Source: Candidatus Iainarchaeum sp. | GTDB taxonomy: Archaea > Iainarchaeota > Iainarchaeia > Iainarchaeales > JAAZKV01 | Reading direction: 5' to 3' | DNA length: 8,233 bases | Assembly: GCA_018651445.1 (NCBI GenBank) | Contig: JABIDZ010000112.1 | Coordinates: 1 to 8,233 of the forward strand | Part shown: positions 1-5,346 of the stretch, piece by piece | How positions within the stretch are numbered: the stretch's first letter is position 1 | How the letters are laid out: every line of letters starts with the position of its first letter | The notes under the pieces: generated by a model | Database searches by the model: none | The model's input: only the letters and a program-made list of their open reading frames with translations | Told to the model about the DNA's origin: nothing | Position numbers and translations under genes: made by a program

Positions 1-5
1 TAAAA

Positions 6-143
6 TTAGTTCTTTTGGGCAGATTCCATAAAGTTCCGATTAACTTGGTTAACGCCGTCTTTTTCCCATTTTTTTAGTTGATCAGAGCGTTTTAACTCTG
101 CTAGTCGCTTGTTTTCTTTCAAAATTTCTTTTTTATTAGCCAT
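6..143 (-). CDS. Basic 45-aa micro-protein, unknown function
   Basis: I do not recognise this protein. The reading frame runs from an ATG at 143 to a TAA at 6-8 and encodes 45 residues starting MANKKEILKENKRL. It is very rich in Lys, Glu, Asn and Gln. Residues 4-27 look like one charged amphipathic helix, followed by a polar tail without hydrophobic segments or cysteines. The case for a real gene is mainly positional: a TATA-like element (TTTATAA on the minus strand) lies exactly in the -29 register used by the other leaderless genes here, and the 77-bp gap to the divergent gene at 221 just fits two back-to-back promoters. The protein would be cytosolic and could bind nucleic acid or a protein partner, but nothing in the sequence specifies this. 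Confidence 0.6.
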   Translation of the reverse strand: MANKKEILKENKRLAELKRSDQLKKWEKDGVNQVNRNFMESAQKN

Positions 144-163
144 AATAGATTAATGTGTTGAGG

Positions 164-179
164 GGGTTATAAAGGGTAG
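164..179 (-). promoter_or_regulatory. TATA-type promoter of the 45-aa gene
   Basis: On the minus strand the 16 bases starting 36 nt before the ATG at 143 contain TTTATAA at about 173-167. This is where the other genes carry their ATTAAAT core. The preceding bases are C-rich, not the usual purine-rich block, so it is a weaker match. It implies a leaderless transcript. Confidence 0.45.
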
Positions 180-184
180 TTATT

Positions 185-200
185 GCAAAGAGTTAAATTA
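185..200 (+). promoter_or_regulatory. BRE/TATA-like promoter of the 324-aa gene
   Basis: GCAAAGAGTTAAATTA begins exactly 36 nt before the ATG at 221. It combines a purine-rich BRE-like block with a TATA-like TTAAAT. The spacing places transcription start at about the ATG, so the mRNA should be leaderless; no Shine-Dalgarno precedes the start. Confidence 0.7.
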
Positions 201-220
201 TACAATCAAATAAGATATAT

Positions 221-1195
221 ATGGCTGTTCATACTCCGTCGCTTATTGCTAAGAACAAGCAAGTTCTAAAACCAGTGCTTGAAAAAAATGGTTTGAATGG
301 GCGCGTGTTAGATGCTCTGGCTAGACGCGGAAATCCTCGTAAAATGGTTGATAGACTAAAACGATTAGTTGATGCCGGGGTTCCGCTTAAAGGGGTTGTA
401 ACCAAATTAAAATTATCCAAAGCCGATTTTGAAGCATTATTATTGCGACACGCAGGAAAAGGTGGTTTGAATCAAGGACAACAAGCATTATTTGATTTCA
501 TGCGCGATAAAAAGGTTCCAAGAGAAATTGCAATGGATATTGCAACAAGAAAAACATATCACCAAATGAAAATTCCAGAAAAATTCGAGTACTTTGAATC
601 AATAGAATTAGATGCTAGTGTTTATGGAGTTAGAAGAATTCCGTTGAAATATTATATGCATTTGTTAACAAAACCACTGGAAGAAATAAAACGAGGGATA
701 AACCGACAAGTTCTTTGGAAATTAGAAGATGATTTTGCAGTAAAAAGATTAGATGAGGTTCTACCTAATTGGAGAAACGTGAAATCTTTTTATCGAGAAA
801 AAAACGGAAAAAGAATTCTTTTAAGACCTTCAAGAATAAGACGGCAAATAACTAGACTTGCTGGTGAAGGGATTCCTATGCGTGCACGGCATATTGTTGC
901 TTCTTTAACGCGCGCAAAAAGAGACGCAGATATGCTTGGAAGAAACATGCGAGGTCGAAGAAAAGTACTTGAAGGTTCTGAATTAGATGTTAGAGTTGCA
1001 AATCGTGCGGCCATAGAAAAATCAAAAAGGATACGTAATCTTGAAGAACAAATTGTAGGGGTTAATGCTGATTTAACTGCATTAGAAAATTCAGTATCTG
1101 GCAGTACTACATCACAAACAATTATTAGAGATGATAAAAGACGATTAATGGGGACAAGAAGACGATTAGTTGAGGAAAGAAATAAATTACTATAG
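221..1195 (+). CDS. Basic 324-aa orphan protein with C-terminal coiled coil
   Basis: I cannot assign a family. The protein is cysteine-free and strongly Arg/Lys-rich. Residues 1-80 look like packed helices, with HTH-like spacing around 44-75 (a run of AGVPLKGVVTKLKLSKADFE). The middle, 110-200, is mixed, with several aromatic patches such as KYYMHLL and LPNWRNVKSFY. Residues 201-250 are a dense arginine region, and about 262-324 is heptad-like coiled coil interrupted near 291-300 by a Ser/Thr-rich linker. There is no signal peptide or membrane segment, so it should be cytosolic; nucleic-acid binding is an inference from charge. The ATG at 221 is supported by the promoter at 185-200. The last codons also hold a promoter-like element for the next gene. 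It could be a lineage-specific DNA- or RNA-binding protein. Confidence 0.85.
   Translation: MAVHTPSLIAKNKQVLKPVLEKNGLNGRVLDALARRGNPRKMVDRLKRLVDAGVPLKGVVTKLKLSKADFEALLLRHAGKGGLNQGQQALFDFMRDKKVPREIAMDIATRKTYHQMKIPEKFEYFESIELDASVYGVRRIPLKYYMHLLTKPLEEIKRGINRQVLWKLEDDFAVKRLDEVLPNWRNVKSFYREKNGKRILLRPSRIRRQITRLAGEGIPMRARHIVASLTRAKRDADMLGRNMRGRRKVLEGSELDVRVANRAAIEKSKRIRNLEEQIVGVNADLTALENSVSGSTTSQTIIRDDKRRLMGTRRRLVEERNKLL
1174..1189 (+). promoter_or_regulatory. Promoter embedded in the end of the preceding gene
   Basis: GGAAAGAAATAAATTA lies inside the last coding codons of the 324-aa gene and starts 37 nt before the ATG at 1211. It differs from the strong promoter at 3902 (GGAAAGAATTAAATTG) at two positions. 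It suggests that the 102-aa gene can be transcribed alone as a leaderless mRNA. Confidence 0.55.
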
Positions 1196-1210
1196 ACGCT
1201 ATTTTCTGTT

Positions 1211-1519
1211 ATGCATATTCCCATAAAAATACATACAAGATTTAGACCAAAACCAACTGCTGAACACGTTTTAGCAAAGGTGACTGAAGTCATGACGGAT
1301 CATTTGCGACAATCTCGTATTTTGTTTGAGGCTAGCCGAATCGATGCGAAACAAAGCACAAAGTTTTCGGAATTATTAAATGTAAGCGCTAATGAAGTTT
1401 ATCGACAAGTAAAAAGTGGACAACTTGATTCAAGAAACGCAGTGAAATACTATATTGCACTTGTTGAACATGCTCGAGAACACATCTTAAATTTGCGACC
1501 AATAGGAAAAAGAAAATAA
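1211..1519 (+). CDS. 102-aa protein with possible excisionase-like HTH
   Basis: The family is not recognised with confidence. The ATG lies 15 nt after the stop of the 324-aa gene, without a Shine-Dalgarno, and a promoter-like element sits 37 nt upstream within that gene. Residues 50-80 (STKFSELLNVSANEVYRQVK, then SGQLDSRNAVKYY) have the pattern of a small helix-turn-helix: a helix, a LNVS turn, a recognition-like helix EVYRQVKSG, then a wing-like stretch, similar in style to MerR/excisionase DNA-binding domains. The C-terminus is basic (IGKRK). There is no membrane segment. Given its position it may act with the upstream basic protein, possibly as a transcription factor; this is inference from a motif pattern and not from a family match. 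The gene converges on the oxidoreductase gene with a 27-bp gap. Confidence 0.75.
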   Translation: MHIPIKIHTRFRPKPTAEHVLAKVTEVMTDHLRQSRILFEASRIDAKQSTKFSELLNVSANEVYRQVKSGQLDSRNAVKYYIALVEHAREHILNLRPIGKRK

Positions 1520-1527
1520 TCTTTGTT

Positions 1528-1541
1528 AAAAATAATAAAAA
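1528..1541 (-). terminator. T-rich terminator candidate of the oxidoreductase gene
   Basis: Read on the minus strand, the transcript leaving the oxidoreductase stop at 1547 meets two T5 runs within 20 nt (1537-1541 and 1528-1532). Archaeal RNA polymerase terminates on such U-tracts without a required hairpin. A 10-bp palindrome, TGATTAATCA, at 1544-1553 overlaps the stop codon. Confidence 0.4.
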
Positions 1542-1546
1542 TGTGA

Positions 1547-2239
1547 TTAATCATAATAATAATCATCTAAATCTGCTAAGTTACTATACCCTCTACTCTC
1601 CCAAAAACCCTTGTATTCAGGGTCATTGCTTAATTTTATTTCAGTTACCCATTTAACCCATTTGTACCCCCATTTGCTTTCTGCAACAACTTGGAAAGGA
1701 AAACCTCTTTCAGGGAGCAATTGTAACGAATTCATGTTATATGCTAACAAAATATTGTGGTCATATAAATATGCAAGCGGAAGCGAACTAGTATATCCGT
1801 CCGCTGCTTTGAAAATAACTGTGTTTGCGCCTTCGCCATCAAGCGGTCCAGCTTTGTCTATTAAATCTTTTAACAAAACACCTTTCCAAAGAATTTTTGC
1901 ATTCCACCCTTCTACACAATAAAGCGTAACAACTTTGTCATAGCTTTGCTCGTTTAAAACTTGGTCATAAGTTAATTCTAACTCGTTTTCAACTAAACCA
2001 CTTATGCTTAATTTGTAAGTGTTAATATCAACGTATTGTGGGCCGGAAATAGAGTTTTCACGAAAATCTCTTATAGACGAAAGATTTTCTCCTTTGTATT
2101 CTCGAATTTCTGACGCGGTTAATTGAACCGATTCACTTGAAAGAGAATTATTACCAAATAACGAAAATAAAACAATTGCGACTACTAAAACGACTATTAT
2201 TCCAAGAACTAGATTAAATACTTTCTTTTTGTCTAACAT
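1547..2239 (-). CDS. Membrane-anchored molybdopterin oxidoreductase (sulfite oxidase/MsrP-like fold)
   Basis: This 230-aa protein matches the oxidoreductase molybdopterin-binding fold shared by sulfite oxidase and MsrP (YedY). A lysine-rich start (MLDKKK) is followed by one membrane segment at about 8-28, so the domain should face the outside. The core spans about 68-204. YKLSISGLVENELELTYDQV is the typical entry. LYCVEGWNAKILWKGVLLKDLI contains Cys108, the expected molybdenum-ligating cysteine, plus the conserved W-x-G-V. PERGFPFQVV and KWGYKWVKWVTEIKL are the late cofactor-pocket motifs. The C-terminus is acidic and tyrosine-rich. The family performs two-electron oxo-transfer, for example methionine sulfoxide reduction in MsrP; the substrate here is unknown. 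No twin-arginine motif precedes the membrane helix, which is odd for a Moco enzyme. No heme partner or cofactor-synthesis gene lies nearby. It is divergent from an HTH-LAGLIDADG gene. Confidence 0.9.
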   Translation of the reverse strand: MLDKKKVFNLVLGIIVVLVVAIVLFSLFGNNSLSSESVQLTASEIREYKGENLSSIRDFRENSISGPQYVDINTYKLSISGLVENELELTYDQVLNEQSYDKVVTLYCVEGWNAKILWKGVLLKDLIDKAGPLDGEGANTVIFKAADGYTSSLPLAYLYDHNILLAYNMNSLQLLPERGFPFQVVAESKWGYKWVKWVTEIKLSNDPEYKGFWESRGYSNLADLDDYYYD

Positions 2240-2259
2240 ATACTGATAGTATCAAATAT

Positions 2260-2275
2260 TCTTTTAACTACGTTG
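2260..2275 (-). promoter_or_regulatory. Promoter of the oxidoreductase gene
   Basis: On the minus strand, CAACGTAGTTAAAAGA begins 36 nt before the ATG at 2239, with AGTTAAAA in the TATA register. Its BRE end lies five bases from the BRE end of the plus-strand promoter at 2281, forming a compact bidirectional promoter. An inverted repeat (ATACT-GAT-AGTAT, 2240-2252) covers the expected start site and could be an operator. Confidence 0.55.
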
Positions 2276-2280
2276 TTTTT

Positions 2281-2296
2281 GCAAAGGTATAAATTC
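2281..2296 (+). promoter_or_regulatory. Promoter of the HTH-LAGLIDADG gene
   Basis: GCAAAGGTATAAATTC holds a BRE-like block plus a near-canonical archaeal TATA (TATAAAT). It starts exactly 36 nt before the ATG at 2317. This spacing decides the start codon in favour of 2317 over the in-frame TTG at 2299. Confidence 0.7.
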
Positions 2297-2316
2297 TTTT
2301 GAAGCTTATTCTTGTT

Positions 2317-3249
2317 ATGCCTTCGAGATTAAACCGGGTAGTAACAATTCCTAAAACCGGTAAAAAAGTTCATTTATCAGAGCTTGTTCGCGAAATGAGT
2401 AAGAGTCGCGAAGCACTTGGGCTTTCACTTGCAGAACACAGGGTGGCAGTAGAAAAACAAATTGATGCTTTTAAAACACTAGAAAAAGTGATTAAAGTTT
2501 ATGAAGAAACTGGTTCTTTAAACGAAACTTCGCGAAGAACAGGAGTTAGTGTTTCATCCGTAAAAGAATATACTAATGGTAAAAGGCTACCCCAACTTAT
2601 TTCTCGCGCAAAAGCAAAGCATTATTTGAAAAAAAGAAAACCGCTAAAAATAACCAAGGGGTCTTCGCCAAGCCTATCTTATCTTTTAGGCGTAATGTTT
2701 GGAGACCTTTCTAGAACAAGGACTATACAACAAGGAAAAATCACTAATATTAATCTTCGCGTGAAAGATAGAGTTTTTGCTAGCGAAGTACAAAAACATT
2801 TAAGCGCAGTTGGACTCGCAAGTAAAATAAAGCGAGGGCGTAGGTTTATGGAGCTTGACGCGAGTATGACTTCACTTAATGCTTTATTTAATGCATTAAC
2901 TAATTATGGACGACTAGTTCCTACATTATCACAAAGAAAACGATTTATTGAAAGTGAATTCCCACGGTTAGAAGGCGTCGGAGTTCTTGGATCAAAAGCG
3001 GATCGGAAAATGTTTTTACAAGCATTATTTGATAGTTCGGGTCAACTAATTCGAAATGGTAAAGCTAGAACCCCATTAATAACAATTTCTCCGCCTGTCG
3101 CAATAAAACAATTTATTTTTGACACGCTAGTTGAACAAGGATTCAAACCAAGGATATGGGGAAAAAGAGTTGTTTTACGTCCAAATGAAACAGAATTATT
3201 TCTTAAAAAAATTGGAATAAAACGAGACACACCATTAAAAGTCGCTTAA
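2317..3249 (+). CDS. HTH plus degenerate two-motif LAGLIDADG protein, probable regulator
   Basis: This is a 310-aa free-standing protein. Residues 56-92 form an HTH of the KVIKVYEETGSLNETSRRTG type, continuing VSVSSVKEYTNGKRLP. A LAGLIDADG domain follows. Motif 1 is SYLLGVMFGDLS (121-132), with Asp130 at the catalytic position but Leu in place of the following Gly. Motif 2 is FLQALFDSSGQL (233-244), where Ser241 replaces the catalytic acid. Each motif is followed by family-typical beta/alpha stretches ending with KRVVLRPNETELFLKKIGI. Homing endonucleases cut DNA with one acid from each motif, so loss of one suggests weak or no cleavage. Bacterial WhiA is a precedent for a LAGLIDADG-HTH protein turned transcription factor, but with the HTH at the C-terminus. 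The ATG at 2317 fits the promoter; TTG at 2299 would lie between TATA and the start site. It shares a promoter region with the oxidoreductase gene and may control it. Confidence 0.85.
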   Translation: MPSRLNRVVTIPKTGKKVHLSELVREMSKSREALGLSLAEHRVAVEKQIDAFKTLEKVIKVYEETGSLNETSRRTGVSVSSVKEYTNGKRLPQLISRAKAKHYLKKRKPLKITKGSSPSLSYLLGVMFGDLSRTRTIQQGKITNINLRVKDRVFASEVQKHLSAVGLASKIKRGRRFMELDASMTSLNALFNALTNYGRLVPTLSQRKRFIESEFPRLEGVGVLGSKADRKMFLQALFDSSGQLIRNGKARTPLITISPPVAIKQFIFDTLVEQGFKPRIWGKRVVLRPNETELFLKKIGIKRDTPLKVA

Positions 3250-3290
3250 AAGCTAATTACATCTTATTAGTTCTATATCTAGGGAATATT

Positions 3291-3298
3291 TGTTTTTT
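3291..3298 (+). terminator. T-tract terminator candidate of the HTH-LAGLIDADG gene
   Basis: TGTTTTTT ends about 50 nt after the stop at 3249 and just before the convergent stop at 3302. A T6 run is consistent with intrinsic U-tract termination in archaea; no hairpin is visible. Confidence 0.35.
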
Positions 3299-3301
3299 GA
3301 A

Positions 3302-3865
3302 TTACTTTAGTTTCAATCTTTTTTCTATTTTACAATAAGTATTTTCTTGTCTTACTTTTATTCCTATTTCGTTTGCAAAGAATTCAAATTCGGTTATTTT
3401 AGCGTCTTTTTTAACTTGGCTTGCAATTGTTTTTGGCATATTAATTATTTTTGATGAGTGCGGTTCATATTTTTCGAGGATATACTCGTTTACTTTTTTT
3501 GAGAGTGGGATCAATTCTTTTACGATTTCGTTATGGAGTTCTTGTATTTGTTTAGTATTCTTTATTTCGATTACTAAATGTTTTAGTCCGCGACCATTAA
3601 ACAAAACAAGTCTTTTTGATTTTATTTTTAGTTTTTTGTGTTTCTTTGCAATTACACTTAGTTTTGACTCGATTTTTTTCATATTTTTATAGCATGGACC
3701 CATTTCAAACAAAGTGATGTGGGGGATATCACGGTATTTTCCGTCATTAGGATAATGACTTTGACAATCTTTTCCATATTTTTTGTGTAAAACCTTTATT
3801 TCTGAAATAAGTTTTGAGCGTAACGGTTGTGGGATTGTTAAAACAATCGTGATCTTTTTTGCCAT
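3302..3865 (-). CDS. 2H phosphoesterase, 2'-5' RNA ligase-like (LigT family type)
   Basis: The 187-aa protein has the two histidine motifs that define the 2H phosphoesterase superfamily: PHITLF (His49, Thr51) and EPHSSKI (His136, Ser138), separated by about 87 residues as expected for two halves of the pseudo-symmetric fold. The start, KKITIVLTIPQPLRSKLISE, is the usual first strand plus helix. Members act on 2',3'-cyclic phosphates or 2'-5' linkages of RNA, with the two histidines as acid and base; the substrate cannot be read from the sequence. It is cytosolic and highly basic, which fits RNA binding. The gene diverges from the phosphoribosyltransferase-like gene over 72 bp, but unlike its neighbours has no good TATA element at -29. 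A perfect 7-bp inverted repeat lies inside codons 6-11. Confidence 0.85.
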   Translation of the reverse strand: MAKKITIVLTIPQPLRSKLISEIKVLHKKYGKDCQSHYPNDGKYRDIPHITLFEMGPCYKNMKKIESKLSVIAKKHKKLKIKSKRLVLFNGRGLKHLVIEIKNTKQIQELHNEIVKELIPLSKKVNEYILEKYEPHSSKIINMPKTIASQVKKDAKITEFEFFANEIGIKVRQENTYCKIEKRLKLK

Positions 3866-3901
3866 GACTAATTAATATTTTTTGAACTAGAAAAAGGTAT
3901 T

Positions 3902-3917
3902 GGAAAGAATTAAATTG
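3902..3917 (+). promoter_or_regulatory. Promoter of the PRTase-like gene
   Basis: GGAAAGAATTAAATTG, one of the closest matches to the local consensus, starts exactly 36 nt before the ATG at 3938. This indicates a leaderless transcript. Confidence 0.7.
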
Positions 3918-3937
3918 TCCTAAAACCAAGTTCTATT

Positions 3938-4537
3938 ATGGAAGAAAACGAGGTAAATCAGCTTGTTGAAGAAATGGACCGGGTTGCTAAAAAATTCTCT
4001 AAACTAAAGCCACACACGCTAGTTGTGTTAGATAATGCAGCAAGACCTCTTGCGTTACCAATGAAAAAGATTCTAAAAGATGCTTTTGGGCAAAGAGTTG
4101 AAGTATTATTCATTTCCCCCACATTTATCAAAACATTTCATGAAATTTATATTAAAGGTGGATTTCGATATTCCCCAGAAATGTGGGGAGGTGTGCGAGA
4201 AAATCTTTTGCGAGAACTACCCGGGTTTATGGATGCAGTTAATGGGAAAAGAGTAGCTATTCTTGATGAACAAAAAAAATCTGGAGCCACTCTTGAAGCA
4301 ATGGAATCAATTGTTAGGCATTTTGGTGCTAGTGCAGTAACTGCAGAAGCATTATCTAATTTTCCCAAAAAACCAGAGTATAGTTGGCGACGTGACAAAG
4401 TTCGGTTTGCATTAAAAGCTGAAAATAAACGATTACAATTTCTTTCTCGAAGAGTAAAAGATAGGCGAGCAATTGGAGTTAGGCGTGAACTTTTACGAAA
4501 AGTGACTCCTCGTGTGATTAACAAACTAAGAAAATAG
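3938..4537 (+). CDS. Phosphoribosyltransferase-fold protein with basic C-terminal extension
   Basis: The 199-aa protein has a type I phosphoribosyltransferase layout. A helical N-terminus is followed by LVVLDNAARPLALP (28-41), where an early PRTase strand and loop would sit. The PRPP-loop signature is VAILDEQKKSGATL (106-119), with Asp110-Glu111 as the acidic pair and Ser115-Gly116-x-Thr118 as the phosphate-binding turn. The helix EAMESIVRHFGASAV follows. Such enzymes transfer or release ribose-5-phosphate from PRPP in nucleotide salvage, and some family members are regulators that only bind nucleotides. From about 150 to the end it carries an Arg/Lys-rich helical tail unlike simple salvage enzymes and suggestive of RNA or DNA contact. 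The specificity hood is not recognisable, so base specificity is open. No nucleotide-metabolism neighbours are present; the nearby 2H phosphoesterase is a possible RNA-related partner, by position only. Confidence 0.75.
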   Translation: MEENEVNQLVEEMDRVAKKFSKLKPHTLVVLDNAARPLALPMKKILKDAFGQRVEVLFISPTFIKTFHEIYIKGGFRYSPEMWGGVRENLLRELPGFMDAVNGKRVAILDEQKKSGATLEAMESIVRHFGASAVTAEALSNFPKKPEYSWRRDKVRFALKAENKRLQFLSRRVKDRRAIGVRRELLRKVTPRVINKLRK

Positions 4538-4551
4538 TTGTTTTGAATTTT

Positions 4552-4567
4552 GCAAAGAATTAAATTG
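4552..4567 (+). promoter_or_regulatory. Promoter of the DUF1801 gene
   Basis: GCAAAGAATTAAATTG, the local consensus itself, starts 38 nt before the ATG at 4590. It lies wholly in the 52-bp gap after the PRTase-like gene, so the two genes are separately transcribed. Confidence 0.7.
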
Positions 4568-4589
4568 TTTAAAATAATTAATTGTTATT

Positions 4590-4904
4590 ATGGATGTTGA
4601 AGCGTATTTTAAAAAACAACCAAAAAAGCAATTAGAAATATTACTTGAATTAAAAAAAATTATTTTAGGTGTTTATCCTAATTCTAGTGAAGAAATGAAA
4701 TGGGGTGTATTAGCATATGTTAATGGAAAAGTCTATTTAGTAGGGTTAAAAGACTCAGTAAACATTGGTTTTTCAATAAAACACTTGCCAAAAGACAAAA
4801 CTAGTATTCTTCAAAAAGGAAAAGAAACTGCGAGCCTAAAAATACGCTCAAAAAAAGACATAAACAAAGAACAAATAATTGATTTACTTAAGTCATTAAA
4901 ATAA
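4590..4904 (+). CDS. DUF1801 (YdhG-like) domain protein
   Basis: The 104-aa sequence fits the small DUF1801/YdhG-like fold. An N-terminal helix (MDVEAYFKKQPKKQLEILLE) leads to a second helix ending LGVYPNSSEEMKWGVLAY. Then come a short beta strand pair (NGKVYLVGLKDSVNIGFS), a loop with a conserved-type KGKETASLKIRSKKDIN, and a final helix EQIIDLLKSLK. The length is near the family norm. It has no signal peptide, so it is cytosolic. Members are widespread in bacteria and archaea, and no biochemical activity is established that I can name. The gene has its own consensus promoter and is followed 24 bp later by the DUF3795 gene, so the two could be co-transcribed as well. Both families are common in bacteria, so acquisition by transfer is possible but not shown. 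Confidence 0.8.
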   Translation: MDVEAYFKKQPKKQLEILLELKKIILGVYPNSSEEMKWGVLAYVNGKVYLVGLKDSVNIGFSIKHLPKDKTSILQKGKETASLKIRSKKDINKEQIIDLLKSLK

Positions 4905-4908
4905 AATA
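4893..4908 (+). promoter_or_regulatory. Possible separate promoter of the DUF3795 gene
   Basis: TCATTAAAATAAAATA starts 36 nt before the ATG at 4929 and overlaps the stop codon of the DUF1801 gene. An A/T-rich TATA-like core is in register, but the BRE block is poor. The gene may instead be read through from the upstream promoter. Confidence 0.35.
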
Positions 4909-4928
4909 AGTTCTATGTTATAATTAAT

Positions 4929-5312
4929 ATGAAACCTGTATTAATTGCGCCTTGTGGAATGAATTGTAATCTATGCATTGGTTATTTGCGAGAAAAAGAC
5001 AATTGTCCCGGATGTAATTTACAAAGTCAAGAAAACCCTAAATATTGTAGAAAATGCATAATAAAAAATTGTAAAATTCTTGCAGAAAATAACTGGAAGT
5101 ATTGTTCTAGCAAATGCGAGAAATTCCCTTGTACTCGATTAAAAAACTTGGATAAACGCTATAAAGAAAAATACGAAATGAGTATGATTGAAAACCTCGA
5201 TTTTATTGGTGAGAACGGAATTAGAAGATTTATTAAAAACGAGAAAAAACGTTGGATAAAAAATGGTAAAATCTATTGTGTTCACAGAAAAGACTATTTT
5301 GAAATGGAATAA
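4929..5312 (+). CDS. DUF3795 cysteine-rich protein
   Basis: This 127-aa protein matches DUF3795. It opens with IAPCGMNCNLCIGYLREKD, then CPGC, and has 12 cysteines at 9, 13, 16, 26, 29, 40, 43, 48, 59, 63, 68 and 117. The hallmark EKFPCTRLKNLDKRYKEKY and MSMIENLDFIGENGI segments follow, and it ends with IYCVHRKDYF. The cysteine spacing should bind zinc or an iron-sulfur cluster; which metal cannot be told. No membrane or signal segment is present. The function of the family is not established. It lies 24 bp after the DUF1801 gene on the same strand, which suggests a shared transcript, although a weak promoter-like element overlaps the DUF1801 stop codon. No Shine-Dalgarno precedes the ATG. 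All family-typical cysteines that I can identify are intact, so it is unlikely to be decaying. Confidence 0.85.
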   Translation: MKPVLIAPCGMNCNLCIGYLREKDNCPGCNLQSQENPKYCRKCIIKNCKILAENNWKYCSSKCEKFPCTRLKNLDKRYKEKYEMSMIENLDFIGENGIRRFIKNEKKRWIKNGKIYCVHRKDYFEME

Positions 5313-5346
5313 TACTTTTGGAAACTATCAAATTGTTTTAAACACC

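Noticed and set aside
790..1293. 167-codon open frame on the minus strand across the end of the 324-aa gene
   Set aside because: It is antisense to a well-supported gene, crosses the start of the next gene, has no promoter at -36 and reads as low-complexity hydrophobic/Ser sequence.
2299..2316. TTG start at 2299 for the HTH-LAGLIDADG gene (6 extra residues)
   Set aside because: It would lie between the TATA box and the expected transcription start; the ATG at 2317 is exactly 36 nt from the GCAAAG block, as in other genes.
2317..3249. Active mobile homing endonuclease or intein remnant
   Set aside because: The gene is free-standing with its own promoter, the second catalytic acid is Ser, and neighbouring genes show no interrupted halves or splice motifs.
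3375..3390. GCAAAGAATTCAAATT on the plus strand, very close to the promoter consensus
   Set aside because: It lies inside the 2H phosphoesterase coding sequence, where it encodes FEFFAN in antisense; the extra C breaks the core and no gene starts downstream.
4147..4524. 125-codon open frame on the minus strand within the PRTase-like gene
   Set aside because: It is the mirror of a coding region with a clear PRPP loop and has no promoter or recognisable protein features.
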